DNA from: Candidatus Rifleibacteriota bacterium
GTDB lineage: Bacteria > Riflebacteria > Ozemobacteria > Ozemobacterales > Ozemobacteraceae
Assembly: GCA_029565415.1 (NCBI GenBank)
Contig: JAKQOH010000036.1
Location: 1 to 20,336, forward strand
Reading direction: 5' to 3'
Length of the DNA: 20,336 nt
The position numbers and the translations under genes are program-made. Below are positions 14,222-20,336 of this stretch, piece by piece; the stretch's first letter is position 1; every line of letters starts with the position of its first letter. Under the pieces are notes generated by a model. It had not been told where the DNA came from. It ran no database searches and saw only the letters and a program-made list of their open reading frames with translations.

Positions 14222-15038
14222 CCGCATCCGCGAGGAGCACGCGGCGGGCATCGCCAACACGGCGCTGCCCGCCGTTTTCATCGACAACGAGGAGCTCGCC
14301 GTTCCCGGCAAATCCGGTCACGCGGCCCGACAGACTCGTGCCGTCCCCGGCCAGAATCCGGACGCGTCTTCCCAGGAACGGGGCCGCGGCGCGCTCGTAC
14401 GCTGCCATGAGCTGTTCCGGCCCGGTGTCCGCACCGGACCAGGCATTCCATTGTGAAGCGAATTTTTCCAAGACCGTCCAGGGATGGGCTTCGGCGCTGG
14501 ACGAGGCTTCGTCCGCCAGAGCCGCGGCCGGCAGGGCCGGCCCGTCACTCGTGTCGATCACCGCGTCCGGCCGGCGCAGATTGATGCCCACGCCCACCAC
14601 CAGATCGAGTCCGTCGCCGCGAAGCGTCGATTCGACGAGGATGCCGCCCAGCTTGCCGTCGCCAAGACACAGATCGTTGGGCCATTTCAGCCAGAGTCGT
14701 GACGGATCGCGAACGAAGGGAGCGCATGCCGCATGCATCGCGAGCCCGGCCCGGAGCGGGATTTCCCAGGCGGTGCCGGCACATTCCCAGGACCAGGTGA
14801 AGGAAAAAAGGAGTCCCGCCTCGGGAGCGGCGGTCCAGCCGCGGCCGCGCTGTCCGCGTCCCGCGGTCTGATGGCCGGCGACGCGGAGGCGGCGGTGAGG
14901 CGGTGCGTGAGCCCAACCGGCTTTCAGGTCATCGTTCGTCGAGCCGGTGGAGGCGACCCATTCCAGGAGATGGCGGCTCCAGCACGGTTCATCAGCGAGC
15001 CGGGAGGCCAGTCCCCGCCATTCGGGAGGGAGCGTCAT
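14196..15038 (-). CDS. birA: Biotin-[acetyl-CoA-carboxylase] ligase (BirA), without DNA-binding domain
   Basis: Activates biotin with ATP and attaches it to the carrier lysine of biotin-dependent carboxylases; cytoplasmic. About 280 residues from ATG at 15038. Catalytic landmarks are intact: STGSTNDDL near the N-terminus, the biotinyl-adenylate loop GRGQRGRGW, LWLKWPNDL and GKLGGILVES, then VVGVGINLR. The C-terminal small domain (RRVRILAGDG...SGRVTGF...GELLVVDENG) is the usual SH3-like fold. There is no N-terminal winged helix, so this is a monofunctional type that would not repress biotin genes. The start is uncertain: neither ATG 15038 nor an upstream in-frame TTG at 15092 has a good ribosome site. 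The ATG lies 16 bases after the surE stop, favouring an operon. Its last 26 bases overlap the end of the convergent secreted-protein gene. Confidence 0.92.
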   Translation of the reverse strand: MTLPPEWRGLASRLADEPCWSRHLLEWVASTGSTNDDLKAGWAHAPPHRRLRVAGHQTAGRGQRGRGWTAAPEAGLLFSFTWSWECAGTAWEIPLRAGLAMHAACAPFVRDPSRLWLKWPNDLCLGDGKLGGILVESTLRGDGLDLVVGVGINLRRPDAVIDTSDGPALPAAALADEASSSAEAHPWTVLEKFASQWNAWSGADTGPEQLMAAYERAAAPFLGRRVRILAGDGTSLSGRVTGFAGNGELLVVDENGGQRRVGDARRVLLADAVTGPSPES

Positions 15039-15054
15039 GCGATCAGGGGAACGG

Positions 15055-15834
15055 TCAGGGACGTCTGAAGCCGCCGACGAAGGCCGTTTCAACCATGTTC
15101 CCGAACGTTTCGAAATCCGTCAGTTCGGCCCGGATCGGGGTCAGGGAAACGAATCCCTCGCGGACGGCCACGACATCGCACTCGGGGCTTTGATCGAGGA
15201 TTTCGGGATCGCCGTTCAGCCAGTAGTAGGGCCTTCCGATCGGGTCCCGGCGGCATTCGTAGGACTCCCGGTATCGCACGTGCCCCATGCGGGTGACCCG
15301 CACGCCCTTGATCTCGGGGTCGGGCAGAGCGGGAATATTGATATTGTACATGATATTTTTTTCGGGGCCGCGGTCCATGACGTGGGTCAGGCAGGCTTTG
15401 GCCCAGCGTGCCGCGGCGGAGAAATCCGCGGCCGGGTCGTAGCTCGCGAGGGAGAAGGCGAAGGCGGGAAAGCCCGCGAACGCGCCTTCGATCGCGGCGG
15501 CGGCGGTTCCCGAGTAGAACACGTCGACGCTCATGTTGGCGCCTTTGTTGATGCCGGAGACGACGATATCGGGCGGTTCCCGGAGGAGCTGGCCAATCGC
15601 GAGCTTGACGCAGTCGGAGGGGGTACCGCTGACGGCCCAGGCCTCGTGCACCGGAACGGGGAAGTGCACCTGCGTCGCCCGCAGGGGTTGTTCGAGGGTG
15701 AGCGAATGGCTGCACGCGCTGCGCTCGCGGTTGGGGGCGACCACGATGATATGCCCCAGCGGCAGGAGGGCCTCGGCGAGGGCCACCAGGCCCCGGGCCA
15801 TGATTCCATCGTCATTGCTGATCAGGATGCGCAT
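15055..15834 (-). CDS. surE: 5'/3'-nucleotidase SurE
   Basis: Metal-dependent nucleoside monophosphate phosphatase of the survival protein E family, cytoplasmic. 259 residues from ATG at 15834, with ACGGAG seven bases upstream. The N-terminal active site MRILISNDDG (metal-binding D8-D9) is intact, as are VVAPNRERSACSHSLTL (the N and S ligand region) and VSGINKGANMS, the last carrying the conserved asparagine. AWAVSGTPSDCVKLA matches the substrate loop. Length and end are normal for the family. birA follows 16 bases after its stop. It is divergent from ptsI with a 94-base gap that holds overlapping promoters. Confidence 0.96.
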   Translation of the reverse strand: MRILISNDDGIMARGLVALAEALLPLGHIIVVAPNRERSACSHSLTLEQPLRATQVHFPVPVHEAWAVSGTPSDCVKLAIGQLLREPPDIVVSGINKGANMSVDVFYSGTAAAAIEGAFAGFPAFAFSLASYDPAADFSAAARWAKACLTHVMDRGPEKNIMYNINIPALPDPEIKGVRVTRMGHVRYRESYECRRDPIGRPYYWLNGDPEILDQSPECDVVAVREGFVSLTPIRAELTDFETFGNMVETAFVGGFRRP

Positions 15835-15871
15835 GGATGATCTCCGTACCCGGCACTCCGTTCTCTTCCGG

Positions 15872-15900
15872 TTGCCCGCCGGGATGGTTCATGATAAGAT
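15872..15900 (+). promoter_or_regulatory. Possible rightward promoter for ptsI
   Basis: TTGCCC (15872-15877), a 17-base spacer and TAAGAT (15895-15900), preceded by TG one base upstream, as in extended -10 promoters. Each hexamer matches four of six. It would give a leader of about 22 bases to ATG 15929, with AAGGG as ribosome site. The -10 overlaps the -10 of the leftward surE promoter. Confidence 0.35.
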
Positions 15901-15919
15901 GGCCGGAAACGAATTGCAA
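15891..15919 (-). promoter_or_regulatory. Possible leftward promoter for surE-birA
   Basis: On the minus strand TTGCAA (15919-15914; four of six) and TATCAT (15896-15891; five of six) are spaced by 17 bases. The leader to ATG 15834 would be about 50 bases. It overlaps the candidate ptsI promoter, so the two could compete for polymerase. Confidence 0.4.
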
Positions 15920-15928
15920 GGGTCGCCG

Positions 15929-17671
15929 ATGCTCAAAGGTCTTGCCATCTCACCGGGGTATGCGCTTGGTCGGGCGCATTGTCTGCAGCACCTGCAGCTC
16001 GACAACGTCTCCGCCAAGCCGATCCCCGAGGGGGACGTCGAAAACGAGGTCTCGCGTTTCCAGCAGGCGCTGAACCAGTCACGGATCGAGATCACCCAGC
16101 TTCTCGAACTTCCCCAGATCAAGAGCAGCCTCGAGATCGCCAACATTTTCCAGGCACATCTCACCCTGATCGATGACCCCGACCTGAAGAAAGAGGTCGT
16201 CAAGGGCATCCGGAACCGGCGGCTCAGCCTCGAATCCGTTCTTTCGTCGGTCATCAAGGATTACAGCGAGTTTTTCCGCAAGCTGCCCGACCCCCAGTTC
16301 CAGGGCAAGGCAATCGACATCATGGATATCGGCCGCCGGATCCTGCGCAACTGCCAGGCGAACACGCCGCTCACCACCCAGGTCGATCCCAAGGAAGGCC
16401 TGATCATCATCGCCGAGGACCTCACCCCATCCGACATCGTCGGCTTCGACCCCAAGATCATCCGCGGGCTGGCCATGTCCGAGGGGACCGCCACGTCGCA
16501 TGCATCGATCCTGGCCCGCTCCCTGGGCATTCCGGCCCTGATCCAGGTGAAGCATCTGCTGTGCGAAGCGAAGCCCGGGGCGTTTCTCATCGTCGACGGC
16601 AACTCGGGCACCCTCGTCATCGACCCGCCGGCGAAGGTCGTCGAAGAATATCAACAGGCATATATAAAGTTCGAGAGCCAGAAACGATCGATGCAGGAGT
16701 GCCTCTCCCAGCCGGCAACGACCCGGGACGGCACCCGCCTGCGGCTGTATGCGAATATCGGCCAGGCCCAGGATGTCGACGCCGTGCTGGCGAACCAGGC
16801 GGACGGCATCGGCCTGTACCGCACCGAGTTCACCTATCTCATCCGGCGCCGATTCCCGACCGAGGACGAACTGTTCGACATCTACTGGTCGGTCGTCGAG
16901 CGGCTGGGCGATGCCGAGGTCGTGATCCGCACGATCGATCTGGGCGGCGACAAGATTCCCTACCTGGTCGGCCAGTCGACCGAGAAGAATCCCGAGCTGG
17001 GCTGGCGGGCCGTTCGCATGGCCCTCGATCTGACCGACATGTTCAAGACCCAGTTGCGCGCCATTCTGCGCACCTGCGCGAAGAGCGGCCGCGGGAACGT
17101 GCGCGTTCTATTTCCGATGATATCCAATCTCTCCGAACTGCGGCGCGCCCGCGGGCTGCTCAATGAAACGGCCGCGGAGCTGAAGCAGGCCGGGCTTGCC
17201 GTTCCCGACGCGATTCCCGTGGGCACCATGATCGAAGTGCCTTCGGCTGCGCTGATGGCGGGTCGCCTCGTGCGCGAGGTCGATTTTCTCTCGATCGGCA
17301 GTAACGATCTGATTCAGTATACCCTCGCGGTGGACCGCACCAACTCCAAGGTTGCCCACCTCTACCAGCCCGCGAACCCGGCCGTCCTGCGGCTGATCCG
17401 CGAGGTCGTCCAGGCGGGGGCGACGGCCGGCAAGGCCGTCAGCCTGTGCGGGGAGCTGGCCGGCGACAGTCGGTACACCGCTCTCCTGCTCGGTCTGGGG
17501 TTGCGTGAGTTTTCGATGAATGCCGTCTTCATCCCGCGCGTCAAGCAGATCGTCCGCACCGTCTCGCTGCCGGAGCTGACGGCAAGGGTGCTTCCCCTGC
17601 TCGACCTGGACACGGCCGACGAGATCGAAGCCGGCCTCGCGGCTCTCAACGCCGACCTGGGAATCTCGTGA
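15929..17671 (+). CDS. ptsI: Phosphoenolpyruvate-protein phosphotransferase (Enzyme I)
   Basis: Transfers phosphate from phosphoenolpyruvate to HPr, the first step of the sugar phosphotransferase system; cytoplasmic dimer. 580 residues, normal for Enzyme I. ATG at 15929 gives the family start MLKGLAISPGYALGRA; AAGGG lies six bases upstream. The phospho-accepting histidine is H191 in EGTATSHASILARSLGIPA. The PEP-binding barrel has GLYRTEF (295-301), RTIDLGGDKIPYL (334-346), VGTMIEVPSAALMA (431-444), IGSNDLIQYTLAVDRTN (456-472) and the catalytic Cys507 in LCGELAGD. No N-terminal GAF domain is present, so it is the PtsI rather than the PtsP (nitrogen) form. No HPr or Enzyme II gene is adjacent. 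Its stop overlaps the start of the next gene. Confidence 0.95.
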   Translation: MLKGLAISPGYALGRAHCLQHLQLDNVSAKPIPEGDVENEVSRFQQALNQSRIEITQLLELPQIKSSLEIANIFQAHLTLIDDPDLKKEVVKGIRNRRLSLESVLSSVIKDYSEFFRKLPDPQFQGKAIDIMDIGRRILRNCQANTPLTTQVDPKEGLIIIAEDLTPSDIVGFDPKIIRGLAMSEGTATSHASILARSLGIPALIQVKHLLCEAKPGAFLIVDGNSGTLVIDPPAKVVEEYQQAYIKFESQKRSMQECLSQPATTRDGTRLRLYANIGQAQDVDAVLANQADGIGLYRTEFTYLIRRRFPTEDELFDIYWSVVERLGDAEVVIRTIDLGGDKIPYLVGQSTEKNPELGWRAVRMALDLTDMFKTQLRAILRTCAKSGRGNVRVLFPMISNLSELRRARGLLNETAAELKQAGLAVPDAIPVGTMIEVPSAALMAGRLVREVDFLSIGSNDLIQYTLAVDRTNSKVAHLYQPANPAVLRLIREVVQAGATAGKAVSLCGELAGDSRYTALLLGLGLREFSMNAVFIPRVKQIVRTVSLPELTARVLPLLDLDTADEIEAGLAALNADLGIS

Positions 17672-18201
17672 TCAGGCAGCTCCTTTGTCTCGGTATCGTC
17701 GTGCTGGCCGCGGGCACATCGGTTTCCTGTTTCGCGCGGCCGGGAAACGACGCTGTCCCCTCCGCCCGGGCTCAGTCCGGGATCACGTATGGGACGCCGC
17801 AACAGCTTCCCCTCGTTTCGGCGACCCTCGCGGGCAGGGCGATCCGGGTGATGCTCGTGAAGACGGATGAGCAGCGTGCCTACGGACTGATGTTCCGGAA
17901 GGAGCTCGCCTGTGACGAGGGGATGCTGTTCTGTTACGACGCCCCCTTTCCGATGACGTTCTGGATGAAGAACACGATCCTTCCCCTGGATCTGGTCTTC
18001 TTCGACGAGAACCTGCGGCTCAACGGCATCATCCGGGGCATGAAGCCGGGCATCGGGATCGCCGACGCGCTCCTGCCGCGCTACTCCGCGGAACGGCCGG
18101 CACAGTATGCCCTGGAGGTCGCTTCGGGCGCGGCCGACGCGTGGGGACTGCGGCCCGGCGACCGGCTCGAGATTCCGCTGCCGCTGCTGGCGACGGACTG
18201 A
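17668..18201 (+). CDS. DUF192 family exported protein
   Basis: 177 residues from a GTG at 17668, in the 4-base GTGA overlap with the ptsI stop, a typical translational coupling. An N-terminal hydrophobic segment (about 4-18) is a signal peptide. Cys21 follows it, but the preceding SVS is a poor lipobox, so lipoprotein status is doubtful. The rest is the DUF192 fold: VKTDEQRAYGLMFRKEL, DEGMLFCYDAP, then FWMKNTILPLDLVFFD (98-113), and ALEVASGAADAWGLRPGD. These match the family signatures GLM.R, GMLF, WM.NT..PLD and E...G. Biochemical function is not settled for the family. It is the middle gene of the ptsI/DUF192/O-antigen-ligase-like group; the link to the phosphotransferase is not explained. 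Confidence 0.88.
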   Translation: MIRQLLCLGIVVLAAGTSVSCFARPGNDAVPSARAQSGITYGTPQQLPLVSATLAGRAIRVMLVKTDEQRAYGLMFRKELACDEGMLFCYDAPFPMTFWMKNTILPLDLVFFDENLRLNGIIRGMKPGIGIADALLPRYSAERPAQYALEVASGAADAWGLRPGDRLEIPLPLLATD

Positions 18202-18204
18202 CCG

Positions 18205-20336
18205 ATGCAGCCACACGTTCTCGCCATGCTGCTGCGCACCGCAGGGCTGTTCGTCGCCATTTCCCTCGCCATCGCGCCCTGGGTGATCGCGCTCAACGTC
18301 AACGATCCGTTCCTGAACCAGACCTGGCTCGTCCTGGGCCTGGGCCTGTTCGGCCTCGCAGGCTACGGGATCGTGCGGCTGTTCTGGCAGCCGCGTCGGT
18401 CGCAGTTCCCGCTGCTGGCGCCGGGGCTTCTTTCCTGGCTCGCGATCGCCGCGGCGACGCTCCACTCCTCGTATCTCGTCTCGCTACGGACCGGCCTCGT
18501 CTGGGGCAGCCTGCTCCTGCTGCTGTTCGTGCTTCGCGCAACCCTGCGCGGCCGTGACGCCCCGACCCTGCTGGCCCTCGTCAGCGTCGGCGGCCTGCTG
18601 ATGGCCGTGTATGCCTTGTTCCAGTCGGCCGGTCATGATCCTCTCACCTGGCCCGGCTCCCCCTATCGCGTCGTCGGCACCCTCTCCAACCCGCAGTATC
18701 TCGGGGCATTCCTGTTGACGACCCTGCTGGTGACGATCGGCCTGACGCTCGATGCCCACCTCTGGTCCCCGTCACGCCGGGCCTTTTTCTGCATTTCGGC
18801 TCTCGTGCAGACGGCCGGCATGGCGGCGACGGACACCAGTTCCTGCTGGGCCGGGCTGGCGGGAGGGGTGATCCTGTATGCGACGAGCGCCTGGGAAATC
18901 CGGCCCGGCAGGCTGCTGCGGGCCACCCCGCTCGTCGCCGGGGCGATCGCGACCCTGCTGTTCGTCCTGGTGTACGGCTCGATTTCGGCCGGGGTGCGGT
19001 CGTATCCCTGGCTGGGTCTCGAACGGCCGCCCATCGAGCACATCTCGGCGGTGACGCGCCTGTTCGAATGGGCCATGGGATTCCGGCTGTTCCTGCACGC
19101 CCCGCTGCTCGGGATCGGCCCGGGCGCCTCGTCGTATCTCCTCTCGTCATTCCGGCCTCCCTTCGGGATGGCCTTCGGCCTCTCCCATTTCAACGACGAC
19201 CCGCACGCCTGGCCCGTCCAGCTTCTCGGGGAAACGGGCATGGGCGGATTGTTTGCCGCGTGCAGCCTGGTGGCGGCGCTCCTCGGCGTTCATGCCTGGC
19301 GTCGGCACCAGGCCGCGGCCGAGGAAACGGAAGAGAAAGCCCGTTCCGCCGGACAGCGGTTCTCGCTGGCCCGCGCAGCCCTGGTGCCGGCTCTGACCCT
19401 GCTCGGGTACGGACTGTTCAACAACATGCTCGCCGTCCCTCCCCTGGTGATCCAGGGCCTCCTGCTGGTGGGGCTTCATCAGGCCCTGTGCCAGCGGGAT
19501 CTGCGCTGGCGCAAGAGCTTCTCGCCCTCGGGTGTGGCGTATCTGCTGCTCGTTCCCGCCTTTGCCGCCGCGGTCTGGTTCAGCCAGACCACCCATCAGG
19601 AGGTCGAACGCCGCCTGTTCAACGGCGTTCTCCTTCTCGAGGCCGGCAAGCCCGACGGGGCCGAGTCCGAGTTCCACGCAGCCCTCCAGTCGAATCCCCA
19701 GTCCCTTTCCGCGCTGTGGGGGCTTGCCATCAGCCAGGAACGGCTGGGCCGCCTCCCCCAGGCGATGGAGGTCCTCAGCCGTCTCGACTGGCTCGGTCCG
19801 AACGCCTTCGCCGCCCGCTACCAGATCGCCCGGATCGCGTTCGAGCGTCATCTCCTGATCGAAGCCCACCGGATGGCTTTGATGCATATTTTAAACAATA
19901 TATCTCCGATCGGCCACGAGCTTCTCGGTCGCATCCTGCTCGCCGAAGGTCGCTCCGCCGAGGCCGCCACCGCGTTCCGCGAAGGCCTCCGGTTCATTCC
20001 CTCGTGGCAGACCGGCGAGGTGTCGGCCGCCGCGCGCATCCGCCTGCAGCTCGCGGAGCTCGAGACCGAGGCGGGCAACTGGGGAAGCGCGACCGCCCTG
20101 CTGGCGGCACTTCCCCCCGACCTCGCCGGGTCGGCCGACGTCAAGTATCTGGGGGGATTGAGCCTGTACAAGACGGGGGATGCCACCGGAGCCCTGTCCC
20201 TGTTCGAACAGGCTCTCGCAGCGGACACGGCAAGCAATCCCAAGTTTCTCAATGCCGTCGGCTTTCTGCTCGGCGAGACGGGCGGCGATCTCGAGCGCGC
20301 CGAACGGCTTCTCGAGGAAGCTTACGCCCTGTTCCG
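18205..20336 (+). CDS. O-antigen ligase/polymerase-like membrane protein with C-terminal TPR domain, partial
   Basis: The frame opens with ATG at 18205, three bases after the DUF192 stop, and stays open to the right edge (710 codons), so the C-terminus is missing. Roughly a dozen hydrophobic segments lie within residues 10-460. Landmarks of the O-antigen ligase/Wzy superfamily (PF04932-type) are GTLSNPQYLGAFLL (158-171), a central LLGIGPGASSYLL (301-313) and SHFNDDPHAWPVQLLGETG (327-345), the large periplasmic loop with a conserved histidine. From about residue 470 the sequence turns into TPR repeats (LLEAGKPDGAESEFHAALQS, GDATGALSLFEQALAADT). Such ligase-TPR fusions are known in several phyla. 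It probably polymerises or transfers a surface glycan, or a glycoprotein glycan, at the outer face of the inner membrane. Substrate is unknown. An AT-rich patch with TTA and ATA codons occurs at 19885-19904. Confidence 0.85.
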   Translation, partial: MQPHVLAMLLRTAGLFVAISLAIAPWVIALNVNDPFLNQTWLVLGLGLFGLAGYGIVRLFWQPRRSQFPLLAPGLLSWLAIAAATLHSSYLVSLRTGLVWGSLLLLLFVLRATLRGRDAPTLLALVSVGGLLMAVYALFQSAGHDPLTWPGSPYRVVGTLSNPQYLGAFLLTTLLVTIGLTLDAHLWSPSRRAFFCISALVQTAGMAATDTSSCWAGLAGGVILYATSAWEIRPGRLLRATPLVAGAIATLLFVLVYGSISAGVRSYPWLGLERPPIEHISAVTRLFEWAMGFRLFLHAPLLGIGPGASSYLLSSFRPPFGMAFGLSHFNDDPHAWPVQLLGETGMGGLFAACSLVAALLGVHAWRRHQAAAEETEEKARSAGQRFSLARAALVPALTLLGYGLFNNMLAVPPLVIQGLLLVGLHQALCQRDLRWRKSFSPSGVAYLLLVPAFAAAVWFSQTTHQEVERRLFNGVLLLEAGKPDGAESEFHAALQSNPQSLSALWGLAISQERLGRLPQAMEVLSRLDWLGPNAFAARYQIARIAFERHLLIEAHRMALMHILNNISPIGHELLGRILLAEGRSAEAATAFREGLRFIPSWQTGEVSAAARIRLQLAELETEAGNWGSATALLAALPPDLAGSADVKYLGGLSLYKTGDATGALSLFEQALAADTASNPKFLNAVGFLLGETGGDLERAERLLEEAYALF

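Noticed and set aside
17362..18465. A 367-codon minus-strand open frame across the ptsI end, the DUF192 gene and the start of the ligase-like gene
   Set aside because: It spans three well-supported plus-strand genes and has low-complexity Arg/Gln/Pro composition typical of a shadow.
18141..19887. Several open frames in other phases over the ligase-like gene
   Set aside because: The frame starting at 18205 is continuous to the window edge with membrane and TPR signatures; the others are shadows.

Overview
The window is a GC-rich bacterial chromosome segment that is almost fully coding. I found no rRNA, tRNA, CRISPR array, insertion sequence or phage gene. It holds thirteen genes in two blocks. 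The left block (1-11973) is entirely on the minus strand; the right block (12134-20336) has genes on both strands. Genes are tightly packed, with GTG starts, a 4-base start/stop overlap and overlapping gene ends. Core housekeeping genes are mixed with tetratricopeptide-repeat (TPR) proteins and an O-antigen-ligase-like membrane protein. This fits a free-living, probably double-membraned bacterium. I cannot place it by phylum from sequence alone; a deep-branching, TPR-rich uncultured lineage (for example Riflebacteria-like) is only a guess.

Left block, in transcription order (right to left): a small zinc-ribbon/helical protein of the YvyF flagellar-operon type (11533-11973); a 708-residue protein that joins a long coiled coil, a GrpE-like domain, a zinc ribbon and TPRs (9231-11357); then three aminoacyl-tRNA synthetases in a row, valS, tyrS and thrS; a small unknown protein overlapping the thrS end; a DUF3006-type protein; a signal-peptide/TPR/multi-helix membrane protein (472-2586); and the start of another membrane protein that leaves the window at base 1. 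Spacings from valS to the DUF3006 gene are mostly very short, so this part is probably an operon.

Right block: a secreted protein with two copies of a beta-rich domain separated by long low-complexity linkers (12134-14221) is read rightward from a near-consensus sigma-70 promoter. That promoter is interlocked with a leftward promoter for the YvyF-like gene. Its 3' end overlaps the convergent birA. birA is the second gene of a leftward surE-birA pair. Divergent from surE runs a rightward group: Enzyme I of the phosphotransferase system, a DUF192 exported protein translationally coupled to it, and an O-antigen ligase/polymerase-like protein with a C-terminal TPR domain that continues past the right edge. 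The surE and ptsI promoters also appear to overlap.

The strongest candidate for something undescribed is the coiled-coil/GrpE-like/zinc-ribbon/TPR fusion beside valS. The two-domain secreted protein next to it is the second. No complete novel multi-gene system is evident.
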